Shown here: positions 10,888 to 20,940 of the stretch, in pieces
Layout of the letters: each line of letters starts with the position of its first letter
How positions within the stretch are numbered: the first letter of the stretch is position 1
Source: Trachelipus rathkii
Lineage: Eukaryota; Arthropoda; Malacostraca; Isopoda; Trachelipodidae
Direction: 5' to 3'
Assembly: GCA_015478945.1 (NCBI GenBank)
Contig: JABUQX010142214.1
Location: 1 to 20,940, forward strand
Length of the DNA stretch: 20,940 nt
Program-made: the position numbers and the translations under genes
The notes under the pieces: model-generated
Told to the model about the DNA's origin: nothing
Seen by the model: the letters and a program-made list of their open reading frames with translations, nothing else
Database searches by the model: none

Positions 10888-13400
10888 TTCATAAATTTCT
10901 GCAACCTTCTCGGTTTTAAATCAAATTTTCATTTTTGTTGAACATCACCTCTCCTCTAACCTCATCTCTTATTCCTAACTGAAACTTAGGTTTTTGAGCT
11001 TTCACGATTTCAAACTCACTCTGTTGACTCCTACTATTTCTTCCCTTAATTTTCAGACAAAGGCAGTTGTGCCAATGTGTGCAATGATTTTTGTTCCAGT
11101 GTCTTTGATTTGGAGTTTTTCGAATATTCTACCTAATGGCTCAATCTAACCTGCCATAATAAATTAGAACATATTCTCTCTCTTCTTCACATTTATCTGA
11201 AATCATCATTCTTGGTTTATTTTAGCATTTCTGACCAGCTTTGCTTTCCTCTAATTCTCAAAGAATGGGATTAGTATTGGAAAAACACTTCAGGGCTTTT
11301 TCTATCCAGCGATTACCTCCGGCATTTGAGACGCGGCTTCCACCTCGTATCTCTGATCGCAGAGATGAACCCAACATTCTAGACCCTTTTACCTAATCTC
11401 TAATTCTTATCTTGCATTAAGGAAAGTAATATTTTAAAATCAGCAGGCTTTCGACCTTTATTTACCTCTCTTTTTTCTGTTTTTATCTCTTCAAAGTCTT
11501 CCAATATAAAGACTTTCCCCGCCTACCACGGCGAGAGAAAACGTTTTTGTCAATTCGATTCTGCTAACTTACGATGGACTACGGTCGTACTTCTATGATT
11601 TTGCATGGAATATTACAGTTTCCAGTGGAAGGATCATATAAGGGAATGTTGCAAGCTAGTTAGTTCTCTGGCATGGAGGCATGCACCCCATGATCTTTAC
11701 CTTCAGCTGGAGTAACCTTGGTTTAACTGCTGCTTGTTCTCGTGCTATTTGTCACCAGGGCGCTGCCCTTAGGAATTACTGTCATCTTCAAATTTCAAGA
11801 AATCACTTTGCCGCCCATATTTTCATCCCCAAAATAAATTGCAAAGAATCTGTTCCTCCATGACACTGAAAATTCTTTCTCAGAAAATGAAATAATCTTA
11901 CTGGCTCTTTCCTCACGTCCTATCTGACATTTTCAAAAAATGTTAAATCAGCTTTGCCTCTTCCTCTTGCCCTTTTTAGTATTTTCCGTCTGCATAACTG
12001 CCGTTTAACCTTCCACTAAAACTGAACTCTTTGCTCAAACCTTTCCTTCTAATTCACCATAGACGACTCCAGTTCCTATCCTTCTTCTCCACCTCCCTCC
12101 AACATATTTATGCTAATAATGTAATTTCTTCAAAAGGTTTTTTGCTTTTTCAGAGCTTAACACTAAAGCTTACCGGTTCTGAGTGGTATTCCTCCTACCA
12201 CTTAGTTTTTAGAACATTATTTCAGCACTTTTTCTTTGTTAAAATTATTCCCGTCTCTGTCTTTCTACTTTGGCCTTTTTTTCACCTGGAAAGGTGATCC
12301 ACCAGCACAAAAAAAGGAGACCAATCTAACCATCCAAATATCCTTAAGGAATCTCTTAACTTCTGTTCTTTTTCTATAGTTTTCAGTCAAATCTTACTTC
12401 CCTAACCGGGAGGTTTGAGAAACATATCTGTCTTCTAATCTTTCTCTTATACTTAACACTTGCAGAAGCTTTCGTAGAAGCTATAAGCTTCTTTCAGATC
12501 TTTCTATCTCTTAGAGATTCTCTTTCGCTTCGGTATTTTGGTGAATGCCACCGCTCATCCCCTTTAAATCTATAAATAGTGGTGTTGCTCATGGTTCTGT
12601 TTTTATTCATAACTCTTTCACCACCTTTCATACTCACCTTTCTATTACTCCACCTTTCATCTACTCCATTTTTCATTACTTCACCTTTCATTACTCCACT
12701 CTTTTCCATGGTAGACGTCCTTTTCAACAACAAGTAGCTTACGCTGGGAGGCACCGACTTTAATCAACTAGCATCTGATCGTTCTCGAATTTCTTTGGGG
12801 CATTGAGAACAAGGTTGTTTTCAATTACTCAAAACTCAGTTCCTCCATCTTTCCACTCACATAATCTTTCACACGCCTATAACATCTTCTTTGAAAACAC
12901 ATAACTCAAACTTTCGACTGTCCTTAATATCTTGGTGTTTCATTTCTCGTGACCTTAATTGGAAGGTTCATATTACTTCACTTTTAATATACTTCTAAAA
13001 GGTTGGATGTTCTGAGGCACATTCAGTTCTTCACGCCACCTCAGTTTGATATTTATAGGGGGGTCGTCCCCTGTATAAAGTATGCCTCACGCATCTGGAG
13101 TGATTCCACTCACACTGTTCCTCTTTAAGGGGTTCTTTCGTTCGTCTTATCAAGTGAATTGTTGCGTCACTCTCTTTATTTCATTGTTATTATAACGGAC
13201 ACTGCTCTTCTGAACTCTTCAATCACATACTCCTCCATTGAGAAGGGTTCTTGCGACACACCTTTCTACACAGTCTCATATTTCTCTATGCTCTCTCTGA
13301 CCTCAGACTTGAAGAGTGCGAATAAACAAATATCAATATCATAGGCACCAATTGCAACTATTACTGCCATATACAATAATCATTTTTGGATGCAGTGATA
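10888..13400 (+). pseudogene. Jockey-like non-LTR retrotransposon, decayed endonuclease-reverse transcriptase
   Basis: Collinear blocks, broken by many stops and frameshifts, follow the order of a Jockey-type ORF2. The start reads FINFCNLLGFKSNF and then PHLLFLTET (10960-10986), the endonuclease N and E motifs. Around 11205-11230 is IIILGLF in place of the usual ILGDFN, so that catalytic aspartate is lost. RISDRRDEPNILDPFT lies at 11346-11393. A linker follows, with SGMEA near 11670 and SRNHFAA near 11797. The reverse-transcriptase region includes SINSGVAHGSVF (12569-12604), corresponding to the INSGVPQGSVLSP motif. Downstream are IYRGVVPCIKYASRIW (13051-13098) and THLSTQSH near 13257. Intact relatives carry about 900 residues here; this span fits one nearly complete but dead ORF2. 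The expected Y/FADD box is missing. No poly(A) tail is clear at the 3' end, and ORF1 is not seen. Family assignment is from memory of motifs, not a search. Confidence 0.8.
12619..12703 (+). repeat. ~15-bp imperfect minisatellite inside the LINE
   Basis: About five imperfect units of the form CACCTTTCATTACTC follow the INSGVAHGS motif of the Jockey-like relic. They occupy the place where the catalytic Y/FADD segment should be. Confidence 0.65.
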
Positions 13401-14005
13401 ACATCGTAAGATATCTTTAAATTTGTAAGTCACAAGAAAGAAAGCTAAAATTGTTTGTAACTGTTACAATTCCAGCGACTATTTTTTTTTTTTTTTTTTT
13501 TGAGGAAGGGTTAATTGAGGTAATAATAGCATATATATATGTATATCTATATATATATATATATATTATATATATATCAACTATCTTCAATAACATAATA
13601 TGTATGTATGTATATATATATCATATATATATAACCATATGTATAGCGCCAGCAGCCATGTAGCGCCTGCTGCTCTGCATCTTGCTACGTATAATAATAA
13701 TATATATGTATGTATATATATATGTATATTCGCGTGCTTTTAAGATTCGCCTTGACTTTCGCGTTCGTAAGCATTAAAATTAAATTATTTGCATTCGGAA
13801 ACTCGGAATGCGATTAGAAAATGTTCTGATGGAACTTGTTAAAAAATTTTAAAAATTTTTGTGAGAAGCTGATTAGAATTAGTTGACTAGTGCCGTCTCA
13901 AGGTAGTGACAGTAATTTGAGTCACAATCGAAATTTAGCAATATTGATATTGATAGACTCGTACTTGTGAGTATATTCGCTCGAAATCAACTGTTGAAGG
14001 AATTC
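13401..14005. other. spacer with T-tract and TA/TATG repeats
   Basis: A ~20-bp T-tract (about 13482-13501), then TA and TATG repeats (about 13530-13725) containing a small GC-richer island around 13647-13690 (AGCGCCAGCAGCC...GCGCCTGCTGC, partly self-complementary), then unique AT-rich sequence. No gene is recognised. The last part is probably the 5' flank or 5' region of the hAT relic that follows. Confidence 0.5.
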
Positions 14006-14009
14006 CCCA

Positions 14010-15170
14010 ATGGTATCTTTATCCAGTGTGGTTTGGAATTACTTCGATATTGTTTCCCCATGACAACGTAAACCGTACACTTTGCAATCGTAATTATTCT
14101 CGAAAAGGAAGAATGACATCCGGGTTATGAACTATCTAAGCAGCAAAAACAAGGAAAATGTAGAAAGGAAAATGAGTAAAAAAGTAAAGGATCCCCAATT
14201 CCAGCTTTAAGAAGGAATCAAATTACTCTTGAAACTAATATAAAATACAAATATATGGGACAATGAAACGAAAAATCATAAAGGATGGATATAGTAAATT
14301 TACAGAAATTATGGTAATGGATGATCTTCTGCTTCGTCACGCTGAAATTCTTGGTTTTGTACGGCTAGCCAAAGTATCGGTCTCTTTCAACACAATACTC
14401 AAAGAAAGTACTACAGAGATATTATTTGAAAGAAAAAGTATGATAGAGTTAAAACTAAAATTTCAGGAAATTAATAACTTACTCTATCAAATAATCATCA
14501 AGTTAACTCTCCACCGACGAATGTTCAGATACTCAATCAGCAGTTTCCTTTTTCTTTGTTTTCTCTGGGTTGTCATGCCGTACACAATTATTTCAAACAC
14601 CAAATTTTGTGTAATGTTTCTCGGAATGACTCACTGAACGTCATACAGGTGAACATATCAGTGACGTATTTAATGAAATGTCGTCGAAATGGAACCTATT
14701 CACAGATGATGTCCACTTTGTCATGAGAGATGCTAGTACCAATATAAAGAAAATTATGTTTCTTTCTTGAGTGAACAGCACAAACTCCGTCAGTTATCAA
14801 CATTAGAAATGTTGTGACATCTCAAACAAGAGAGCGAAGTTCTCTCAAAATATAGATCAATTGCGGCACACTTGAACCATTCGACCATGGCTCAGTAAGA
14901 ACTAAATAAAATACAGGCCAGAATTAAGTTCGTTAATTCAGTAATGCATGTTACTCGAAATTTTGTTAGGTTGCAGGAGCAATGAATCTCTCTGCCAGTA
15001 CGACCATTCTGATGATAAAATAAATGCTTCTCATCCCATGACAATTCTATTCTAACCAATTGTATCATGTACTCCAATCATTTAAAGATATCATTATGAT
15101 AATCAGCAAACACTTGTTTATCTTCCTCTCGTAATAACTCTGAAGAGAGTATTCATATCTTCAGACAATG
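14010..15170 (+). pseudogene. second hAT transposase relic (BED finger plus catalytic core)
   Basis: Collinear blocks match a ZBED1/Tam3-type hAT transposase, recalled not searched. About 14020-14125 reads SSVVWNYFDIVSP, then, after a one-base frame change, TLCNRNYSRKGRMTSGL: a BED zinc finger that has lost one of its paired cysteines. The 124-codon open frame at 14263-14637 includes FTEIMVMDDLLLRHAEILGF, the conserved segment before the catalytic domain. In an adjacent frame STDECSDTQSAV (Asp codon 14516-14518) aligns with the TTDxWTS motif. From 14636, ERHTGEHISDVFNEMSSKWN and then VHFVMRDASTNIKK carry the second conserved aspartate. Further on are RSIAAHLNHS and a weak LPLVITLKRVF. Several stops and frameshifts make it dead. 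Both catalytic aspartates remain, but the dimerisation domain is not recognisable and no terminal repeats were found. Confidence 0.75.
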
Positions 15171-15478
15171 ACAGTCAAGGAATTAAAATGATGAGAGGGG
15201 CGATATTGAGCACTTTCTCTCCTCTAAATTTATGGTTCGGTTACTTTTGTTATTGTACCATTAATGATGGGACAATGAACATCATAAATGGAAAACTATT
15301 TGTTTACCTTTCACTCGTTAATTTTGATAAACCTCGGAATAGGAATATCAGCGTGTGTCTACTAAACGTAAGTGATCCTACATCGTTAATTTCCTTGCTC
15401 CTAACTTTGTAAACCTTCCTTTCCTACTTTCTTATTCGCTCTGATGAATCTGTAGCCAATACACCTACTGAAGGGGCA
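15171..15478. other. unique sequence, nothing recognised
   Basis: About 300 bp. An open frame of 74 codons (15188-15412, plus) has no recognised motif. It could be the degraded 3' part of the hAT transposase, but I cannot align it. Confidence 0.4.
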
Positions 15479-15556
15479 TATATGTATATATATATATATA
15501 TATAACTTATATACTATATATATATATATATATAACATAATATGTATATATATATG
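15479..15556. repeat. (TA)n microsatellite
   Basis: TA runs interrupted by CTTATATAC and CATAATATG, at the left edge of a GC-rich island. Confidence 0.9.
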
Positions 15557-15780
15557 CGCTCTATCGCTGCTGTATACCGCCGCCACGCCGCCCGCCCTTG
15601 CTCCCAGCGCCGCGCCTTTCGCTCTGCTGCTACCATCAGCATATATATATCAGGCTGGGCGTTGCGCCTATGGCTCGTTATCGTGCGTAAGACGAGGCGC
15701 ATGGAGGCGCAGCTGATTTTAAAAAAGGCTGACTAAGCAAAGGCGCACAGCCAATTCTCTGCGCCTATAGCCGAGCCTAT
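15557..15780. repeat. GC-rich repeat-like island with recurring GCGCC motifs
   Basis: Two GC-rich parts are separated by a short TA run at 15641-15650. The left part is CCGCC/CGCC-rich. The right part begins CAGGCTGGGCGTTGCGCC and contains GCGCCTATGGCTCG, and later GCGCCTATAGCCGAG. It ends GAGCCTATG, whose opposite strand reads CATAGGCTCGGCTATAGGCG. The two ends are loosely inverted, suggesting a degraded MITE or SINE. There is no coding resemblance, and short frames here end in the TA runs. Confidence 0.5.
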
Positions 15781-15875
15781 GAACAGGAACAAAGCCTTTT
15801 TTTTTTTTAACCCTTTAAAGTTAGAACTTAGAAGCATATTTAACTTGTATCATTCTAAAACCCAGAAGTGTATAA

Positions 15876-15912
<37 letters not shown>

Positions 15913-15937
15913 TTATATATATATATATATATATATA

Positions 15938-15968
<31 letters not shown>

Positions 15969-15970
15969 CT

Positions 15971-16005
<35 letters not shown>

Positions 16006-16007
16006 GT
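15876..16007. repeat. (TA)n microsatellite
   Basis: Three TA arrays with CCTTA, ACTA and ACTTA interruptions. Both strands give Ile-Tyr open frames, which are artefacts. Confidence 0.95.
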
Positions 16008-16669
16008 ATGGCACAATAGCTAATATATATGTAATGTGTATCATCAATAATATAATAATAGCCAGCTAATATATGCTCAACTCTTAACAATATCATCAGT
16101 AGCCTTGCTAACAACCAATAATATCATCAACCATAATAACTATGTAATAATATCATGTAATAGCAGTAATATATAATATATGTAATAATATATGTGTACA
16201 TGTATAACTCAATATATCAATATCTAATAAAAATGTATCCGTTACAGTTATAAAGTAGCAACCCTGTCTCCCTTCTATCAGCTGCTCAGCACCAACTCCA
16301 TAACCAGCAGTATCATGTATATACTCCAATAATATGTATATCATCTAATAAAGCAGTAATAAGAGTAATATGGAATTACTTTACCATCATAATATGTACA
16401 TGAAATATAAATTTAAAGAGAGCGTATAATAACTATATATATATATAATATAATATATATATATAATATATAATATATTTATAATAGCTCAATATATAAT
16501 ATATATATATGTAATAATGGAGTAATATATCAATAATAACTATGTATGTATGTATCAATATAATGTATCTATCAACATAACTCCAACTCCAATAATAATA
16601 ATAATATAATAATAATATATATATATATAATATATAATAATAATAATATGTATATGTTGATGATGTATT
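16008..16669. repeat. TA/TAA low-complexity tract with short islands
   Basis: Mixed TA, TAA and ATC-rich low complexity. An island at about 16255-16320 contains ATCAGCTGCTCAGC (16277-16290), identical to 4609-4622. The tract merges at its right end with the 3' tail of the minus-strand LINE. Confidence 0.8.
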
Positions 16670-19600
16670 ATTATTATACAAACATTTCCCTTCAAGCGGG
16701 GTAATTGTGGTACGTGCAGCTTCCCTAATTCATATTTTCCTTCATCTCGCCCCCCACCCCATCTCCTCCATTCCATTCTATCTCTCGCCAACACTCTACC
16801 TTCTCCCCCCTCATCCCTCTCTCTTCCAGCATTTCCCTTTATTCCATCCATCCACCTTCTTCTCGGTCTCCCCCTTCCTCCCTTCCTATTCCCTCCGCCT
16901 CCCAAACTCTCCTAACACCTCTGTTCCTCCATTCTCTCCAGATGTCCAAACCATCTTAGCTCTAGCTGCTTTCACCAAACCATTCTTTCAATCACATCTC
17001 TCTCTTATCACCCTATTCCTAATCATCTCTCTTTTACTAACCCCACATACCGCTCTCAACCCTTTCATCTCAAACACTTCCAGCTTCTTCTTGGACCTAG
17101 CATTCAACCCCCATGTTTCACACCCATATAGTACCGCTGGAACACATATTTTTCAAACATACTTATCTTAAGTTTATGTGATAAATCCACCCCTTTCCAT
17201 ATTCCCTCAGACCACTCAATGCTCTCATTCCTTCTCTTACTCTGTGATCTGTCTCTTCCTTCATCCCTCCTTCATACCCAGGATCCGTCCTAAATGTCTA
17301 GCAAAAACCTTTACTTCCTTTACAATACTTGCTGCACACATCCTACTCCCCAATCTCTAGCCCCATCCCCCTCATCTGTTTTTCATCCTCTCAAACACTA
17401 GCACTTTACTCTTCCTGGGTTTATCTTAAGACCCTTTTGTCCACACACCCTCTCAAACTCCTTCACCAAATACTACAGCCCTTCTGAATTCTTCGCCACT
17501 AAGGCAGTATCATCCTCAAATAGTATCATGTTCACTTCCCATCTATCACCCCTATCCATCAATTCCACCCCTCTCCCCTCCCTCATCATTCCTCTGCAGA
17601 CACTCTCCATAAATAAATTGAAAAGCCACGGTGACATTACATCCCTATCTTAACCCTCTCTTCACCCCAAACATCTCACTCCCCCCTAATACTCTCACAC
17701 ACACTCTGCTATTCTATAAAGGCCCTAATACCTTTACCTAATTTACCCCCTACTCCATATTCCTCCAGCACCTTCCATAATTCCCCCTCTTCTCTATCAT
17801 ATGCTTTTTCCAGATCAAGAAAACACCCGTACACTTTCCCTTTCCTTTCTATACCTTTCTCCACAAGCATCTTCATCGTGAATACTTGATCCACACACCC
17901 CCTTCCCACCCTAAATCCTCCTTGTTCCTCCCCCATTCTCTCCTCCGTTAAATCTCTCACCCTCTCAATTAGTATTCTCCCATACACTTTCCCTACTACA
18001 CTCAAAAGACAAATACCTCTATAATTCCCACACTCCATCCTATCCCTTTTCCCTTTACAGAGGAACCAAACAACCATCCTCCCAATCCTGTGGAACCTCT
18101 CCCTTCCTCCAACATAATCCTATACAGCCATTCCTCCACCCCTCTGCCTCCCATCTGTAACATTTCCATACTCACACCATCTAGACCTGTGGACTTTCCT
18201 TTTTTTCCTTTAGTTAACGCCCTAATAATTTCTTCCATTTGTATTTCCATATCCCCTTCCTGCCCCACTTCCCCCCCACCTCTTGTAAATCCTCCTCATC
18301 TCTCCCACCCATTTCATTCAATAATCCTCTAAAATATTCCCCCATCTTTTCCTCACCCTATCCTCCCCTCCTATCCATTCCCCTTCCCCTCCCTTAACCC
18401 TCTCCCCTAACCCTTCCATCTTCTTCCTTTTTTTATTTACTTCTTTCAAGAATATCTTGCTCCCCCGTTTCAAAATTTTCTGTCACTTTTCTACACCATT
18501 CATTATTTGCATTTCTCTTCGCCCTCTCCACCGCCCTCTTTGCTGCCACTCTAATATTCCTTCCAGCTTTCCCTTCTCCTATTCCCCAATCACATAAACC
18601 TCTTTTTCTTTTCACCAACTCTTTCACCTCCTCACTCCACCTCTTCCTTTCCTTCTACTTGCTCCCACCTTTTTACTCCACATGTATCCTTCTGGCCTCT
18701 TCTAAATTGTCTCTTTTAAATCATCCACTCCTCCTCACTTCCCTAATTTCTAGTCCCTCTCTGTCTGTCACCTATCTGTCCCATACCCCTCATGTTGGTT
18801 CCCTTTTTCAAATTGCATCATCCAAATTTTCCACCTTGAAGACTTAGGCTCTCTTGGCCAATCCTAGAATAACATTTATGTCTCCCCCTACCCTTAATCT
18901 AGCAACCACCAAATAGTGATCAGACAACCCCCTACCTGCCCCTCTGAATACATTTACATCTAGTAATCTGCCTCTATCCTTTCTTTTTTATTTATACACA
19001 CATAATCCAATATCGCCCTCCCCCCCGTTATCTCACTCTTCCATGTATACTTATGATTTTCACTTTTCTTGAACCAAGTATTCCCAATTATCATTCTTCT
19101 ATCAACACACAATTCTAACAGACTTTCTCCATTATCATTCCTTTCCCCTACCCCAAATGGACCTATAATTCTACCCATCTTCTCTCTTCCCACTCCTGCA
19201 TTCAAATCTCCTAATAAACAAATTTTATCATTTACCCCGAAATTTTCCCAACATTCATTCAACTCACTCCAAAATCTTTCTCTCTCCCTCTCCCCTCGCT
19301 CATTGCACAGTTGCATACGCTTTGCAAGCCCACATTTCCCAAATTTCATTTAACCCATTATTCTCGAACTCACCTATTTGCACATTTTTACCTTATCCCA
19401 CAACTCTTTCCTCATAACTATTCCTACCCCTTCCCTCGCCCTCACTCTCTCGTTCACCCCCGAAATCATACCCTTAAATTTTCCAAAGTCCATCTCCTTC
19501 TATCCTTTCAGCTTTGTTTCTGTCAACCCTAGCACATCCAACCTTTTTTCTTCGAACATTAAGCCCACTTCTTCCCTTTTCAAATCCTCATTTATCCCTC

Positions 19601-19812
19601 TCACATTCATACAACCCACTCTAATCTAATCTCTTTTACCCATCCTAACTCTTTACTCCCTTACTCTCTTTTATCCTGACCCTCTTATTCACCACACTAC
19701 TTTCTACTATTCCCACACTTGATTCGGCTGCACGCTTACCGGGATCCCACAACCTGAGGCACTTCCCAATACCTCAAGCTCCAAACCCCGCTCAAACAAC
19801 CACACCCCAAAA
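16670..19812 (-). mobile_element. near full-length non-LTR retrotransposon with TAA-type 3' tail
   Basis: On the minus strand the element runs from about 19812 down to 16670. The 5' part (19812-19640) is a candidate untranslated region, an endonuclease-reverse transcriptase relic follows, and the 3' end (after RRRWMDGI and LPRLKG) stops about 15 bases before TAATAATA-type sequence. The coding strand is purine-rich, so the plus strand looks like an extended C/T-rich tract unlike the AT-rich surroundings. No target-site duplication was found. Order and spacing (~3 kb) are right for one nearly complete copy. Clade is unresolved: the motifs look RTE- or CR1-related rather than Jockey. Confidence 0.8.
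16685..19640 (-). pseudogene. endonuclease-reverse transcriptase of the minus-strand LINE, broken
   Basis: Reading the minus strand, the APE-type endonuclease starts with CMNVRGINEDLKREE and LDVLGLTETKLKG (19520-19620). An open block (18960-19349) has LLGDLNAGVG and HKYTW, and LSDHYLVV lies near 18905-18927. These are the N, E, DxN and SDH catalytic motifs and look preserved. A linker open block lies at 18433-18627. The next block (18002-18268) has GKSTGLDGVSMEML. The reverse transcriptase (17709-18077) has CGNYRGICLLSVVGKVYGR, GGFRVGRGCVDQVF and FLDLEKAYD. The active-site box reads FEDDTALV (FEDD at 17509-17520) instead of Y/FADD. The C-terminus shows VPAVLYGCETWGL near 17090-17145. Frameshifts and stops separate the blocks, so no enzyme is made. 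The plus-strand frames here (16707-17171 and others) are shadows. Confidence 0.85.
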
Positions 19813-20060
19813 AATTCTAAATCTATATTCTAAAACTAATTCACAATATATAAATAGAACTTAAATTAAAACTTATGTTGTTTACGAAATTAATACTTTG
19901 ATGTATATTCTTCCTACTTTGAAGACACTCCTCTTCTTCTCAGCTTTCGAATCTATTCCTATAGGAAAAATCAAAAGGATCCTTGATGTAGAAGATACTC
20001 ATCCAGAGTACCTTTGCTTTTTTCCTACACTTAATTCTTTCTTGCTTGATATTTTATTCT
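19813..20060. other. unique AT-rich spacer
   Basis: No clear feature. A 62-codon frame (19898-20086, plus) has no family resemblance and ends inside the tandem repeat that follows. Confidence 0.4.
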
Positions 20061-20061
20061 A

Positions 20062-20340
20062 TCCTGATGTTGATTCGCAACACTAGTATTTTAATTTTAT
20101 TTGAATTACTTCTATTTATTATAATAAGTTGCACTCGAAAGCCTTGAGGTGATCTTTTCACGTAAATACAAAGTAGAAAACCTCAGTAAATTTCTTTCCT
20201 GATGATGATTTGTAGCAACACTTGTATTTAAATTATATTAGAATCACCTCTGTTACTTTTACTAAGTTGCACTTTGATCCTTTAGATCCTTGAATATTCT
20301 TCTTCAAGTAAAATAAGGCAAAAAAAACCTCAATAAAATC
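20062..20340. repeat. two-copy tandem repeat, ~136-142-bp unit
   Basis: Copy 1 (20062-20197) and copy 2 (20198-20340) share TCCTGATG, GCAACACT-GTATTT, TTATATT-GAAT-AC, AAGTTGCACT, CCTTGA and AAAACCTCA-TAAA in the same order. By eye they agree at roughly three quarters of positions, with small gaps. No coding frame is kept across both. Confidence 0.75.
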
Positions 20341-20609
20341 TAAGAGTCCAAAAGCACTTATACTGGAAATTATGCCACTTCACAATTTATTTATCAAATA
20401 AAATTCACTTATTATATCTCAATGCATTTTTAAAATCATAAAATAATTATTTTTCTTATTTTGTGAAAAAAATTTCCAATTCAAAAAGTTAATCTTTTGT
20501 AGAGAACTTTATTTCATAAAATTTTCTTTTTCTTCACTTTCGCTAAGATTCCCAGCTGTTTTCTTTCTATATCTTCTGTTTATAACACGTCTTAATCCAA
20601 CGGTATCAG

Positions 20610-20610
<1 letters not shown>
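20341..20610. other. AT-rich spacer, nothing recognised
   Basis: About 270 bp of unique AT-rich sequence. No open frame, terminal repeat or RNA signal seen. Confidence 0.5.
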
Positions 20611-20663
<53 letters not shown>

Positions 20664-20717
20664 GGAATATTTATATATATATATATATATATGCTGCTGC
20701 TGCTGCTGCTCCAACTG

Positions 20718-20748
<31 letters not shown>
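20611..20748. repeat. (TA)n array with embedded (GCT)6
   Basis: TA repeats from 20611 to about 20692, broken by ATAGGAATATTTA. Then six perfect GCT units (20693-20710), CCAACTGC, and a second TA run to 20748. Confidence 0.95.
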
Positions 20749-20749
<1 letters not shown>

Positions 20750-20755
20750 CTAGTT

Positions 20756-20940
20756 CAGTAGTTCTTAACTAAAAATAAATTGGCAACTATGGCTCTGAAA
20801 ATTTGCAACTTCTGCAGCGCTCTTGCTTCACCTCCTGGAAACATGGCCACAAGGATGGAGGAGGGAAGAGGACATGTGAAAGATATTATTTTACGGTGTT
20901 TAATTACAAAAATTAATAAATGTGTTTTTCTTCCTTATAA
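20756..20940 (+). other. unique end segment with hAT-terminus-like start
   Basis: CAGTAGTTCTTAACT at 20756-20770 resembles the CAGTGGTTCTCAACC termini of many hAT elements. The window ends before a partner could be found. The rest has no recognised coding sequence. Confidence 0.3.

Noticed and set aside
16707..17360. Long plus-strand frames of 154 and 60 codons, Pro/Ser/Leu-rich
   Set aside because: They are antisense to the minus-strand LINE, whose C-terminal motifs are recognisable.
18090..19629. Several plus-strand frames, Pro/Ser-rich
   Set aside because: They are shadows of the endonuclease and reverse transcriptase on the minus strand.

Overview
This window looks like non-genic, repeat-dominated DNA from an arthropod, most plausibly a malacostracan (decapod-like) crustacean. 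The base composition is strongly AT-rich. There are more than fifteen (TA)n or (TAA)n arrays, a (CT)n array, TTAGG-type telomere-like motifs, and a decayed Jockey-type LINE of a kind I associate with crustacean genomes. The organism assignment is inference from composition and repeat content; no host gene anchors it. I find no intact protein-coding gene, no rRNA and no functional tRNA. Nearly all long open frames are translations of microsatellites (Ile-Tyr, Ser-Leu or Arg-Glu repeats) or shadows of transposon relics.

Layout: 1-730 is (TA)n arrays plus unique AT-rich DNA. 738-1630 is a short hAT DNA transposon with both terminal inverted repeats, an 8-bp target-site duplication and the decayed C-terminal part of its transposase, interrupted by a (TA)n expansion. 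1660-1809 is (CT)n/(GT)n. 1972-2089 is an almost perfect foldback element. 3480-3605 is a tRNA-derived SINE head on the minus strand, and 4099-4360 is a GC-rich minus-strand retroposon fragment with a poly(A) tail. 4370-7000 is a sea of TA and TAA microsatellites with small unique islands.

7098-9273 is a short element bounded by two ~0.5-kb direct repeats. Each repeat has an arthropod-type core promoter and a polyadenylation signal, so I read them as LTRs of a non-autonomous LTR retrotransposon. Two separate tandem-repeat blocks lie between them. 9403-9608 is a MITE with perfect 18-bp inverted termini and a core of TTAGG-like repeats. 9988-10410 holds a tRNA-like A box, a (TA)n array, a B-box-like motif and a GC-rich CACCG-repeat island.

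10888-13400 is a decayed Jockey-like LINE on the plus strand (endonuclease, reverse transcriptase, C-terminal region, in order). 14010-15170 is a second, different hAT transposase relic (BED finger, then catalytic core). 15550-15780 is a GC-rich repeat-like island, and 15876-16680 is microsatellite sequence. 16670-19812 is a nearly full-length but broken non-LTR retrotransposon on the minus strand whose 3' end runs straight into (TAA)n-type sequence. 20062-20340 is a two-copy tandem repeat, and 20611-20770 is (TA)n with an embedded (GCT)6 and a possible hAT terminus.

The elements do not act together as a pathway. They are independent insertions of at least four mechanistic classes (cut-and-paste hAT, MITE/foldback, LTR, LINE/SINE). 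Many have TA or TAA microsatellites at or inside their boundaries, suggesting that microsatellite growth and transposon insertion have shaped each other here. I did not find a convincing new biological system. The best leads are the hAT element with a recoverable target-site duplication, the MITE with telomere-like content, and the small LTR element.
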